A stretch of DNA of 64,000 nucleotides from Crossaster papposus (lineage: Eukaryota; Echinodermata; Asteroidea; Velatida; Solasteridae): positions 558,001 through 622,000 of the forward strand of contig JBAIAA010000900.1 of NCBI GenBank assembly GCA_037893245.1, in the 5' to 3' direction. The notes beneath the pieces are model-generated. The model had not been told where the DNA came from. It made no database searches and saw only the letters and a program-made list of their open reading frames with translations. The translations under genes and the position numbers were made by a program. Position 1 is the first letter of the stretch; each line of letters opens with the position of its first letter. Below, piece after piece: positions 1 through 13,200 of the stretch.

Positions 1-1032
1 ACAGCGAAGTGTTTGTAGTGTCTTGTGTGTCCAAACTTTTGTTCTATCGAAAGTTTCCATTATCTTTTTGATTGCACAAAAAATTACCCAGATTGTAGAT
101 TTGGTTACCATGTCCCCCACAGCCTTGTATGTATCTGCCATGGTTTTCCTGCACATGCACAGTTGGAATACCGAACTAGCTTATTGTTACAGCACCACAG
201 TGTAGACGTTTTCAATGTTCAGGTAATTCCTACCGTTTTGCTGCGTAGCGAGGTACAGCACCAGTAGTTTACGGCTATGCTGTAAGGCTCTAGCGGTGTA
301 GTTAGAAGCACTCAATGCTTGCTGGAACACAGACAGGCTGTCATCTACATCCAGGGGGACACAGACTAACTTCCCTGCATCTGAGGCTCCTGAGAAGACC
401 CCCCATGAGAAAAAAAGATTGGTTCATAGTTAATGGTCGAGTCATTAAAAATGTTCATGGTTTACACCGCAAGCCATACAACTTTCAGTTAACTCGTTTT
501 AATGTTGTTTGTACTCGTTGCCAAATCATACATTATGATTACCTCTGCTGAAGAGGTTATGTTTTTGCCGGCATTTATTTGTCTGTCTGTCTGTCGGGCG
601 GGTGTTTGTTTGTTTGTTTGTTTGTTAGCAGGAATACAGAAAAACTACTAGAGGGATTTTAACGAAACTCGGTGGCTAGATAGCTTAGGGGTCAAGCATG
701 ATTCCAGTACATTTTCAGATTTTTCAGGAATCTGGAACACTTTGAATGATTTTGTTACCATTGAGAGATAGTATAGGGTGTTTTTGCGGTTATGTGACAT
801 TTGCTAATTGAGGGCGCTGTACTAGACAACCAGAAACGTTGAGGCAGAGGGTTGCACCCTATCCGAGTGGCTTTTTTCTAATTCAGACATTTCCGGCCTT
901 GCTCGTGGCGTGTTTGTGCGTCATCCGTTTTAAATCTGGGGAAAACTTTGCGTTTATATATGTCATCCGGTGCAAACTGGTTAAGGAGGGAGAAGCATTG
1001 TGCCAAGTGAAAACCAAACAAAGCATGCTAAC
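1..1032. other. CFAP54 intron after exon 38
   Basis: Contains an inverted relative of the 32484 element (1-190), a short GTTT/GTCTG repeat (579-625) and the truncated TTAA MITE. No exon seen. Confidence 0.6.
884..984. mobile_element. TTAA MITE, truncated copy
   Basis: Right part only: TTTCCGGCCTTGCTCGTGG to CTGGTTAA at 977-984. Member of the family whose full copies run TTAACCAGTTCGCGCC to GGCGCGAACTGGTTAA. Confidence 0.8.
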
Positions 1033-1286
1033 CTGCGTAGACATCATGGCCCTCTGGGTCAATCCTTCCACCTACATCGATAGCCTTGAGATTAGCTGGG
1101 TCTAACTCAACGGTCAGCTGGACATCGGCGTAGTTCCTGGCGGTAATCGGTACCCTGCCCAACTTGTCAGCGGCACGTTGGAAGTGAGGCTGGACCGGGG
1201 GTGGTCCTCCATAGGCTTGGAGACGAGAGATGAGCTTGCGTTGGGCCTGGATCAGGAGAGGGCTCACTTGTTCCGAGTAACGCTCC
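1033..1286 (-). CDS. CFAP54: CFAP54 exon 38, last exon in the window
   Basis: Encodes ERYSEQVSPLLIQAQRKLIS, then ITARNYADVQLTVELDPANL. Ends in phase 1 at donor GTTAGC, so further exons must lie left of position 1. No acceptable exon was found between 1 and 1032. Confidence 0.94.
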
Positions 1287-4200
1287 CTGTTTAACAAAAA
1301 CAAAACAGGAAATAATCACTGTATGGTTGGTTAATAACAAGCGATTCTTTGGATTGCGAGTGTCGCCATTTCTCGCAGTAGATTCCTATGTGTTTTGTAT
1401 TCTTAAAAAAGCCAAATTTTATGCATTTGTAATTGATGACCTCAAATGACTCTAAAATGACCTTGCTGTGCACAACCAAAAGTACTATATCATTAGCAAC
1501 CAAAGTACTATACCCGTGGCGCGGTATTTGTGTGCAGATGCATGCTGGTGTGTGTGTTAAGCATAGTGCCAGCACTAAAGAGCTGGGTTTGAACATTCAG
1601 TAAAGGGGTGGTTTGGGAAAGACCAAATACATTTTCAGTAATTTCATATTGAAATAGAAGTTCATTTTGAAATAGAAGTTCATATCAACTGTATTAAGAT
1701 TTAAATAATGTAACAATTTTAAAATCAAGCAGAATCTGTGGGCGATGTGTTATAAAACAAATATTGACTGCTTTACCTCGTGGTGTGTTCAAACTAGCCT
1801 CCCTCTGTGAATCATGGAGCATTCCATTTTTCCAAAGCGAAGCCGAGGCTAGTTTTATTACACCACTTGAAACAGTAAATATTTTAAGAGTTCAGACTCA
1901 AAAGCCACTTCCACAAAAAATGATTTTATTGATATCAAGTTAAAGCTCACAGTGCCTAGTATACGATTATTCAAATATTTGTTGCTGACGTTTAACGGCT
2001 TTTGCACCTGAACTCATCATTTGGAAACTAGAACTCACTGAGCTAAGACGTTGAATCTCATGGCTATGTCAGCTAGGCATTCCCATTGCTGCTCATAATA
2101 CAGCATCTCTAGCACTCTAAGCACCATACGTCGCATCCAACGAGAATCAGCCGTGCTGAGGTCATCCAGAGGGTTCTCAAACTTCAGACTGGCCCCGCCC
2201 TTCTCGTCTGAGACGGAGCCCACCCAGCTGTTGACCAGGATAGGCGGCTGCTTCTTAGACTTCTGTGAGAAATTTGTTTGTGCTTTTGAAAGAGATCACG
2301 CTATGGCTGAGATGTCAGGCATTTGGAATTGTTGTGATTTAGAATAATTGAATTGAATACCTGCAACACAACCTGTGATTTGTGAAATTTCCCGCTGTAC
2401 AAAACAATGCTTTCCTTTGTTAAAGGGACAGTATAACCTTGTGCAACTATCCACAAAGTAACAAAACAAATGATTGTTCCTAAGCTTACTTGATGTAAAG
2501 ACATAAATGACTCTAAACTCCCTGTCTGGCATGCCGTCTTTTTGAAGATTTTTGTTTGTTTTTAAAGTCCAACAAATCTTCTCAGAGATGCATTTTTTGA
2601 AATGTCCATTAGTAGTTGGTTCAAAACCAAAGTTTAAGAATATTATTTTCTCTAAATATACAGCATTCACAGAACTATAACCTTATTGGATTGGCCCATA
2701 AAACAATTGTTACAGCAACTTTGTGAAACAGGAAATAAGTTTGCCAATCAAGGTTCAAGAATCATCAACTAAGGGTAATCAAAACCTTGTTCTCAAGAGA
2801 CCTGCGAACAATGTTCTTGGTTTGCCGATTACGGACGCCCAAATGTGTGTGGCATTCATGTAGGCAAACATTCAAGATGGCAGCCCCGAATTTAAACTCA
2901 ATGGAAAGAAAATAAAATACATAATTTTACGAAAATAATTTACATCCCAAAAAAGCAATAAAAATGTATAAAGATAAATCCACTTCTATGATCACGGACA
3001 ATTTTTTCTTTCTTAATTATTACTGCTCCTGCACTGAATGACTGCCTCCAATTTTATGCAAAAAATTAATTCAAGTTTTGGAGGGGCCTAATAAATCAGT
3101 CATCTTTGTTCTTGACGTTCTTTATCTACTTTCCACTGAGCGGGAAGTGAATATCCTGTTAGTTCTTATTATTCGGAACCATGTTCACGTGTTCATTCAA
3201 CAGGAGGACGGGGTTTCGTTTATGCCCCGAGATTCAAGGGTAAAACCGAGATTTTCCTGCATACCTTCTGTACTGCCTCTGCCTGGTTCTGCAGACATAC
3301 CATCATGTCCAACAGACAGTCCACAGCAATGTAGAAGGGTCTCCACACCACGGCCCTAAGGGCCTCAACAGACAGAAGGCCGTTAGTGTGACCGCTGGCA
3401 AAAGTGTGGAGCAAGGCGGTGTGGGCACAGTTCCAGAGAGCTCGGCTGGCGTTCTGTAAGAGGGTCCAATGACTGCCACGGTGTGCCAAGACCTAGGAGA
3501 CGAGAAACAAAATAAGGTGAAGGTTGAGCAAGATGTGGAGCAAGGCGGTGTGGGCGCAGTTCCACAGAGCTTGACTGGCATTCTGTAAGAGTGTCCAATG
3601 ACTGCCACGGTGTGCTAAGACCTAGGAGACGAGAGACAAAATAGAGTGATGGTTGAGCAAGGTGTGAAGCAAGGCGGTGTGGGCGCAGTTCCACAGAGCT
3701 CGGCTGGCGTTCTGTAAGAGGGTCCAATGACTGCCACGGTGTGCTAAGACCTGGAAGACGAGAGACAAAATTGAGTGATGGTTGAGCAAGGTGTGGAGCA
3801 AGGCGGTGTGGGCGCAGTTCCACAGAGCTCGACTGGAGTTCTGTAAGAGGGTCCAATGACTGCCACGGTGTGCTAAGACCTGGGAGACGAGAGACAAAAT
3901 AGGGTGAAGGTTGAGCAAGGTGTGGAGCAAGGCGGTGTGGGCGCAGTTCCACAGAGCTCGGCTGGCGTTCTGTAAGAGGGTCCAATGACTGCCACGGTGT
4001 GCTAAGACCTGGGAGAAGATAGACAAAATAAGGTGAAGGTTGAGCAAGATGTGGAGCAAGGCGGTGTGGGCGCAGTTCCACAGAGCTTGACTGGCGTTCT
4101 GTAAGAGGGTCCAATGACTGCCACGGTGTGCTAAGACCTGGGAGAAGAGAGACAAAATAAGGTGAAGATTGAGCAAGATGTGGAGCAAGGCGGTGTGGGC

Positions 4201-7200
4201 GCAGTTCCACAGAGCTTGACTGGCGTTCTGTAAGAGGGTCCAATGACTGCCACGGTGTGCTAAGACCTGGGAGAAGAGAGACAAAATAAGGTGAAGGTTG
4301 AGCAAGATGTGGAGCAAGGCGGTGTGGGCGCAGTTCCACAGAGCTTGACTGGCGTTCTGTAAGAGGGTCCAATGACTGCCACGGTGTGCTAAGACCTAGG
4401 AGAAGAAAGACAAAATAGAGTGATGGTTGAGCAAGGTGTGGAGCAAGGCGGTGTGGGCGCAGTTCCACAGAGCTCGACTGGAGTTCTGTAAGAGGGTCCA
4501 ATGACTGCCACGGTGTGCTAAGACCTAGGAGACGAGAGACAAAATAGGGTGAAGGTTGAGCAAGGTGTGGAGCAAGGCGGTGTGGGCGCAGTTCCACAAA
4601 GCTCGGCTGGCATTCTGTAAGAGTGTCCAATGACTGCCACGGTGTGCTAAGACCTAGGAGAAGAAAGACAAAATAGAGTGATGGTTGAGCAAGGTGTGGA
4701 GCAAGGCGGTGTGGGCGCAGTTCCACAGAGCTCGACTTGAGTTCTGTAAGAGGGTCCAATGGCTGCCACGGTGTGCTAAGACCTGGGAGAAGAAAGACAA
4801 AATAGAGTGATGGTTGAGCAAGGTGTGGATCAAGGCGGTGTGGATCAAGGCGGTGTGGGGGCAGTTCCAGTGAGCTTGGCTGGCATTCTGTAAGAAGGTC
4901 CAATGACTGCCACGACGTGCTAAGACCTGGAAGACGAGACAAAATAAGGTATAGGTTGAGCAAGATGCGGAGCGGCGCAGTTCCAAGAATTTTGGCTGGC
5001 ATTCTGTAAGAGGGTCCAATGACTGCCACGGTGTGCTAAGACCACAAATGTATATTACTTTGCAAATCATTGTTGTAGCAAATATCTGCTCAGTAACAAC
5101 TAAATCAATGTTGACTAGTTCCAGAGTAATGCCTGGTCTAAATTAAGTAGCTATGGCTTGAAATCACACACATGCTAATACAGCTAATGCTAATGCTAAT
5201 GCAGCTAATGCTAATGCTAATGCAGCTAATGCCAATGCAGCTAATGCAGCTGCAGCTGCATTAGCTGCAGCTGCATTAGCTGCAGCTGCATTAGCTGCAG
5301 CTAATGCAGCTGCAGCTAATGCAGCTGCAGCTAATGCAGCTGCAGCTAATGCAGCTGCAGCTAATGCAGCTGCAGCTAATGCAGCTGCAGCTAATGCAGC
5401 TGCAGCTAATGCAGCCACAGCCACTTCTCATAGACCTGTGTGTAATTTCAAGCCACAGCCAAGTAATTCAGACACAGCCTTACAAAGGAAAGAATGCTTT
5501 GTTAAAAAAACAATATACCTTTAGCAGCTATCTAAAAAGTAACCAAACAAAATACTGTTGGAAAGCTTACTTGTTGTAAAGATATTAATGATTCTAAACT
5601 CCCTGAAATATCCCATCTGGCATGCTGTCATTTTGAAAACAATAACAAAAGAATGTCATTTCCCAAAATGAGTCTGCGCAAAAGTGTTCGAACAACACGC
5701 GGCGCACGCGATAGCATTACTACCTGTCTGTTCAGTGTCGACACGTGAGTAGCTGCAATTCACTGGCTGAGAACACACCCTGAACGCAGATTATGATCGC
5801 ATTTAAAATTGTGACTTAGCAAATTTTGTATTAAAATTAAAATCATCGAATCTTGTTTTCTCAAAATATGCAGCACTCACAGAGCTAAAAACTTGTTCAG
5901 GTGTTACATTTCTTTATATTTTAAGCACTGTTCCTGCTTCAAACGATAAAAATGTACAATCGACAAATGTTATATACACCAGTATGCCATGCCCACCATA
6001 GCAACGGCCTAGCAATGTCACGCGTGCCTGGCCGGCACAGTATATTACATCCAAGTACGTAACATCTTTGGCTTTAAAAAATGGCCCCAAAACTACCACC
6101 ACTAACTCTAGTTGTGTTCCATCCTTAACTAATCTCTTGGCAGTACCGTTGCAGTACTACTGTGCTGAAACCCTGGCAGTGTGTAAAACTGTTATGAACA
6201 ATATGCAATAAGATTTCATCTTTTAGAGTAGAGGGACCAACAAGTATCCAAGAAAAAATATTTGAAAGCCTGTCAACATTATCCAGACCAAAACAGACAC
6301 CAAGAGCCACTGACCACTGCTTTCTTGAGGTGGTCAAATGTCTTCTTCAAGCTGTCCACAGTAGCCTGTGTGGTGATGCCAGCGTAGTCACCACGGTGCT
6401 GAGGGGCTTTGGTGGTTGGTTTCTCACTATCGTAGGAACGGTAAGTCCTCATGGTATCTGAGTCTTTGTCGTCTGGGGGTGGGGGTACCACCGGCACTGG
6501 TTTACCTATAAAAAGAAGAAGAAGAAAACCTCAAAACGTCACAACTAATAGGCAGAAACATCAGTTTAGTTTGATTTCCTAACTGTGGATGTGGATGTAT
6601 CAATTGTTGTTGTAATAGTATACAAATATTGACTGCTTCAAGTGATGTAATAAAACCACTCGAGATAAAGCAGTCAATATTTGTTTTTTAATACCTCATG
6701 CACAGATTATGCTTGATTCTAATTTTTTAAGCTAATTTCATTCTAGATTCGCCAGAGTTGAAATGTGTTAAACTTTTGCAAATTCGCAGGGGACAAACTC
6801 CCCGTGACGTCACAAATTTGCGTTTGCGATCACTTTTGCGCCGATTATGAACCAATTTGTACACTTACCCACAGTGACCAGCGCAGCCACCTCTATCGCC
6901 GATGGCTGCACCTTACACTCATCTCTCGGATCCATCTGCTGTAGCTAAGCGATGACGGGGTCGTTGATGGACGGCCTAGTCTTATCTGAGTATGAACCAA
7001 TTTGTACACTTACCCACAGTGACCAGCGCAGCCACCTCTATTGCCGATGGCTGCACCTTACACTCATCCCTCGGATCCATCTGTTGTAGCTGAGCGATGA
7101 CGGGATCGTTGATGGATGGCCTCGTCTCATCCTGTCTGGTAGCTGCTCGAGAAGGCCCTCCGTCCCAGCCAACGACTAGGGTCCCGGCCGTCTCAAACGT

Positions 7201-10200
7201 GAACCACTCGTTATCCAAGTAAGACGATCTAAAAAACAGAGAGAAATTGTAGGCATCTATGGAAAGATCTAAAGGGCCAATTTTATGGAGCTGCTAAGCA
7301 CAAACAATTGCTGAGCATATAATTCTTTCTTGGCAAAAACAGGGTTACAGACAAAATGTCCAAGTGAATTATATTGTATATGATCTCTTTTAATATTGTA
7401 TGCTTTGTCAGTTGTGCATTTGTCGTTCGAATCAGCAAGTGTTCTCCAAATCTAATGAATGGTTCTTGACAACAAACCTGAGAAAATTTCCCAAACTTCG
7501 TCACTGAGATGCATTTTTTTACTTCTTTTATTATTTTCTTCCAAAAGACAGCGTGCCAAAAGGAATAATTTCACAGGGAGTCTAGACTAGAGTTTGGTTA
7601 CTTTTTGAATAGTTGTAAATCTATACTGTCTCTCTAAGAACTGCTATTTACCTGTAAATGTCTCCGGCAGCCGGACCCATCAACTTGTCTCTCTTCTCAA
7701 TTTTGTTCAGGAACTGAGCAAAGTGGCACAAGCCTTGAAGAATGTTCAACTGCAAGGACAACAGGGAAAGATGCTAGAGTAAGATTACGTCTCATCAAGA
7801 GTTGTGTTCGAGTCCCTGCAAGTCCCTGCAAATTATCACAGGTCCTTCAGTCTCAAATCAAGTCACTAGCTATTAAATGAATTGTTAACAAAAGCATTCA
7901 TTTGTCATTGTTCAACCAGTTACCTGCAACTGGCTTTATGAAAGGACTTGGGACTGGACTTGCAGGGACTCGAATACAACTCTGTTATTTTGACAGTTTT
8001 CACAAGTGGACATGACAGGTCTTAAGCTGTGTTCGCACTGGACATTTTTTTGGGAAGGATTTACTGAGACGATGGTAAAATAAAAAATGGTGAAATGTTA
8101 CCACTGTTCGAAATTGGACTTTCGACACGGGAAAATTTTACCGAGACCGCGGGAGAAGTAGCCGAGCTGTCATTATAATGCCTCATGAAGGCGAATGTGA
8201 TCACAATGCGATGTGCATGCATCAGCGCGCGCACGTAAACAATGCAAAGAGCGCATGCGCGGTGTCTTATGTAGCATGAAATCACACTAGGGGGCCGGAT
8301 TTACGTTTTCCTAAGCCGCTTTTACCGACTCGCACTGTTCGCACTGGACTTATCGTCTTGGGAAAAGTTACCTGGGAAGTTTTCCCGGGCAGCAGTTGGC
8401 CGGTAAAAGTAACCACTGGACTCGGAAAAAGTAACTGAGAGGAAAACGTCCTAGGCTGTCCGCACTGGACTTAAAATGGGAAAAGTACCTACCGTCTCGA
8501 TAAGTTTTATCAAAAAAAGTCCAGTGCCAACAGGGCTATAGCTTTCTTTAAACCTGCCCCCTCATCATACCTGGGTTCTCCAAGGAATCTCGTCAGCACA
8601 GATCTTTCTCAGTCGTTGCTTCTTCTTCTGGGTGTGGTAGAACTCCGGCAGGATCTGCTCCAACTTCTCAAAGGCCTGTCATCAAAACAACGACAAACAT
8701 GAAGTAGATTTGAAATTTTTTAGGATTGACTTTTTTTTATACAGCAAGCCAAGTTACTGGCTTGAATTGCAGCTGTTTGGCTAGAAAGTGCAGCTCTGTT
8801 TGTGGATTCAAACGCTGACAGGGAACACAGCGCTTGTGTTCTTGGGTAAGGCACTTTACTACAATTACGTCTCTTCATCAAAAAGTACATACCTTCAAGA
8901 GTAGAGATTGAGCTGCTAAAGAAAGGCAGGTGTAATAATAGTAAAGCACTTTGAGATATTGGAATGAACTGCGATAATACGAACTGTGACATTTGTTTAC
9001 ATAGGAAATAAATCACTCAGGTGGGACTCGAACCCACGACCTCCTGCGTTCTAGTCCAGTCCAGACATCTTACCACTCAACCACCAAGCTACATGAAGCT
9101 CATGTAAATTCATGACATTTTAAGATTTACCAAAAAAGGTACGATTTTGAATTTTTCACAACCTAAAAATGAACGTTAAAATTCTTAGTATTCAAATTTA
9201 TAGTAGCAAAATCTTTATTAAAATAATTAGGTCACATATTGAACCTAATCCCATTTAAAATTTTCTTTTTTGGTAAAATTACAAATTGCACTAGGGTCTA
9301 TTTTATTCTTTTCATTTTGTCCTTGTCGTCAGCTTGGCGTTGTCTGCTGCAGAAAAACAAGCGTCGTATGCGAGGAAATCGTGTTCACATGCTGCTATGA
9401 AATTAATAAGTGCCCGTTGAAGCAGTTTGGACGTGAACATATGTAAGCTTGGGTCGGCTGGCTGGTAGGAATCTGAATAGCAGCGGGTACCACAACCAAA
9501 TGTTTCATAAGATGAATTTTGCGTCAGGGTAATAAAAATTCACTATTGCGTTTTGCCCTTCCCCAATGTATTTTATAAACACTGTATACTCAGTATTTCC
9601 CCAAGAAATTATGCGAAAAATGTACTTAGATGGGACTCGGACCCACGACCTCCTTGTAATAATACTTCCGCGATATCAGAATGCCACAGTGCACTTCACT
9701 ACCGATAATTCTAACTAATAAAAGCAATCAGTTCTGTAGTCTAAGAATTGAGACTTTCTGGAGTATTTATTTGCTCTGACCTGAAGCTCCTTGTGCTCCT
9801 GTTGTGCCTTGGCAGCATCCGACATCTTAACTTGATTAGATCTAAGATGGACCAGCAGCTGCAGTTTCTTCTTCTTCCGACGAGGGCTCTTAGTGTCTTG
9901 GGGCTCTTGCTGGTTTTTGTTGGAGGGTACCTGTAAGGTGGTCGGCTTGTTCTGTCCAAAAGACAACAAGTTACAGGGAAATAAGAGTACACTCAAATCC
10001 AAAAAGGGGAAAGATTCAGAGATGTGTGCATATTTATACCCGTTTCGGACTAGCATTCTGGAATTGGGCAAAACCAACCGAGCAAATACTTGATTTGAAT
10101 AAACCCTTTATCACTTGTATTAAATTGTATTCCATTGTATTTACTCCTTAATAAAATGATAAAGTGCTTAGCCAGTTTTGGGGCAGTTGAGGAATAACAG

Positions 10201-13200
10201 GCAGGGCGGTTTTGGGCAGTTTTAGGCGGTTAATAGGTTAACATGAAACTCTTGATGTTTAAAAAAGATTATGGAGCAACTAGATGAAAGATCAACAATT
10301 GAAGTTATTCAAAATGACTCTAGAGTCTATACAATGCGTTAAGTTTGCCTGCTCCTGAAACATTTGTTTAAGGATGACTTAAGATGACTTAAGATGAATA
10401 TCCAGGTAAAATGTGCAAACCTGAATAAATGAGAAAGATGAAGTCAGTCACAATTTCAATCACACGTCAAATCACAAAAAGAATGGAGGATTAACAATAA
10501 TTTCTTTGTCACAGTTCATTGAATAAGTTTGTCTCTTTGTTTGAGACTGGATGTCTTGTGACTGGATGTATTGTGACTGGATATCTTGTGACTGACTTGC
10601 GATAGACTTCTCATGACTTGTGTGAGGATTTTGCAGCCTGCATCTTCTATTCTAAATAGGAAGAATTGCCACTTGTTGTCAGTATTACCTTTGTGTATTC
10701 AATGACGGCAGCAGCGTATTTCTTAGGGTCATCTCCTGCTACTGTCACACCACCTGGCTGTTTAGACAGAGTGGCCTTGACTGCTGAGAGTTGCTCATTG
10801 CGTCTAAGACAAAACAAAATGACAGCTGTACTTAGTGGGGTGGGGAAGGTGGGTTAGGATTGGGATAGAGGTGGGGTGCATGAGATTGGGGTGGGGTGGA
10901 GGGGGTAGGGGTGGAGGGGGTAGGGGTGGAAGGGGTATGGGTGGGGTAGAGAGGGCAGGGGTGGGGTAGAGAGGGTGGGGTAGAGAGGGTAGGGGTAGAG
11001 AGGGTAGGGGTAGAGAGGGTAGGGGTGGAGAGGGTAGTGGTGGAGAGGGTAGGGGTGGAGAGGGTAGGGGTGAAGAGGGTGGGGGTAGGGGTTGGGTGGG
11101 TAGGGGTTGGGTGGGTAGGGGTTAGGAGGGTAGGGGTTAGGAGTGGGGAGGGTAGGGGTGGGGAGAGTAGGGGTGGGGAGGATAGGGGTGGGGAGGATAG
11201 GGGTGGGGAGGATAGGGGTAGGGAGGGTAGGGATAGGGGTGAGAAGGGTAGGGGTGGGAAGGGTAGGGGGTGGGAAGGGTAGGGCTTGGGAGGGTAGGGC
11301 TGGGCATGGTAGTGGTGGGGGTGGGAGGGGTGGGTGGGGGTGGGGGTAAGGGGGTGGGAATGGTAGGGGTGGGCATGGTAGGGGTGAGGGTGGAGGATAT
11401 GGGTGGGGTAGGGTTTGAGGTCCTCACCTGATAAGCCACTGTGTGGAATCTTCACACCATTCAATGGCTGTGTCAACCAATCCTTCACTCAATGCTTTCT
11501 GCACCACCTGAACCACAAACTCAAGGAATCGAGCACGACGGCGAAACTTGACAACTACAACGGAAACAGAAATGGGAAGAAAAAAAATTACGGTTTAATG
11601 TGGACCTTAAATTCTACATTTAGAATCCTGTCTGTCCTTTTAGATTCTCAGTAGCAATAAATGTTTCACAGTGCTTTCAAGGAGAGACAAAAAAACACAC
11701 CAAAAAAAATTAGTAATCGGATAACCAACTTTAGAAAGAAAACCTGCATTTTTTTACTCTACCCAAGCTAGGTCACAAGAAAAGTGTTTCTTGTTTGCAA
11801 ACCTAGTTAATATTTGTAATAAATATATTCCTAAATTGTATCAATTGAATTTACATGAGAGGTGTGGTATATTCAATCATTGCTCTTTGATATCGTTATA
11901 TTGCTAACGTTTGTCAAATGTTACCTTCTTTGTATGCATATCTGCTGGGCAAGGCTGCAATGAAGGCATGTAGGATGTTAGGATCCTCAGACCCAGTCAA
12001 TTCATCGGCATTGTGAGCTGTTTGAAAAGTGGAATAACATCTTGAAATATTTATATTAAACACAGGCATACAAAAGTAGGACAAAATTAAGTAGCACTTT
12101 GAAAGGCAAAACAGGATACAAGTCAGACTATTGCAGGCTTTCAGAAGTAATTAGCCTGGTTGATGCTCACCCATGTCCACAGCAGCGATAAGCCTCATTT
12201 GACATGTTCTGTACTCACAACACTTGTGCTCCATCCTCAACTAAGCTCTAGGAAGTACAGTTGCAGTACTCCTGCACCCAAGCCCTTTATTGTGCGATTT
12301 ACATATGCAAAATATTTAATGAAATTATAAAATGGAGGGAAAAGTAGAACATTTTAATAAAAAAACAAGGAACAAGGTAAAAAAAGGAATTAGCAAACAT
12401 GTAGGAACAGTAGGAATACTGGAAAACTTGAGCAGGGTTCAAATGACAAGTTTCAGTGCCAAAGTGTTTTCGCACAATGTTGCGTGGTTTCACTTTAGAA
12501 TTACCTGTTAATTGTGGCCCATGTATCACCCATTAGTTTAAAGTCTTCTAGCAGATAACGTTGTTAATGTTGTTTGGTTTCACTTTAGAATTACCTGCTA
12601 ATTGTGGCCCATGGATCACCCATTACTTCAATGTCTTCTAGCAGATCACGTACCTAGTTTAGCCCATGGATCACCCATTACTTCAATGTCTCCTAGCAGA
12701 TAACGTACCTAGTTTAGCCCATGGATCACCCATTACTTCAATGTCTCCTAGCAGATAACGTACCTAGTTTAGCCCATGGATCACCCATTACTTCATTGTC
12801 TCCTAGCAGATAACGTACCTAGTTTAGCCCATGGATCACCCATTACTTCAATGTCTCCTAGCAGATAACGTACCTAGTTTAGCCCATGGATCACCCATTA
12901 CTTCAATGTCTCCTAGCAGATAACGTACCTAGTTTAGCCCATGGATCACCCATTACCTCATTGTCTCCTAGCAGATAACGTACCTAGTTTAGACAGTTTC
13001 AGCATGTGTGCCTCTAGTGCCCTTAACTCCTCATTCTTCGTGCCTTCTACATTGTAGATGGTCTGACCGAATCGACGCGGTCGTTTCTTCTTGGCCACGA
13101 CGGCCCCTGCTTGCCCTGTCCCGCCGTCCACATCTTCAATGAAATCAATGGCGTCGGCCTTCCCCTTATGCTCAGACTCCTATAAAAGAAAAAGACGAAA

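Noticed and set aside
3383-5029. 548-residue minus-strand ORF (STPWQSLDPLTE repeats)
   Set aside because: Wrong frame of the 129-bp array. The CFAP54 frame reads VLAHRGSHW and is interrupted by TAG.
5164-5579. poly-Ala and MQLQL repeat ORFs
   Set aside because: Translation of the GCAGCTAAT array in an intron.
6125-6337. extension of exon 35 past its donor
   Set aside because: The join AV to VLAHRG with donor GTCAGT matches the vertebrate protein; the extension has no similarity.
10832-11488. 218-residue Pro/Thr/His-rich ORF, and Gly/Val-rich ORFs on the other strand
   Set aside because: Products of the low-complexity G-rich array in intron 29; no homology or splice support.
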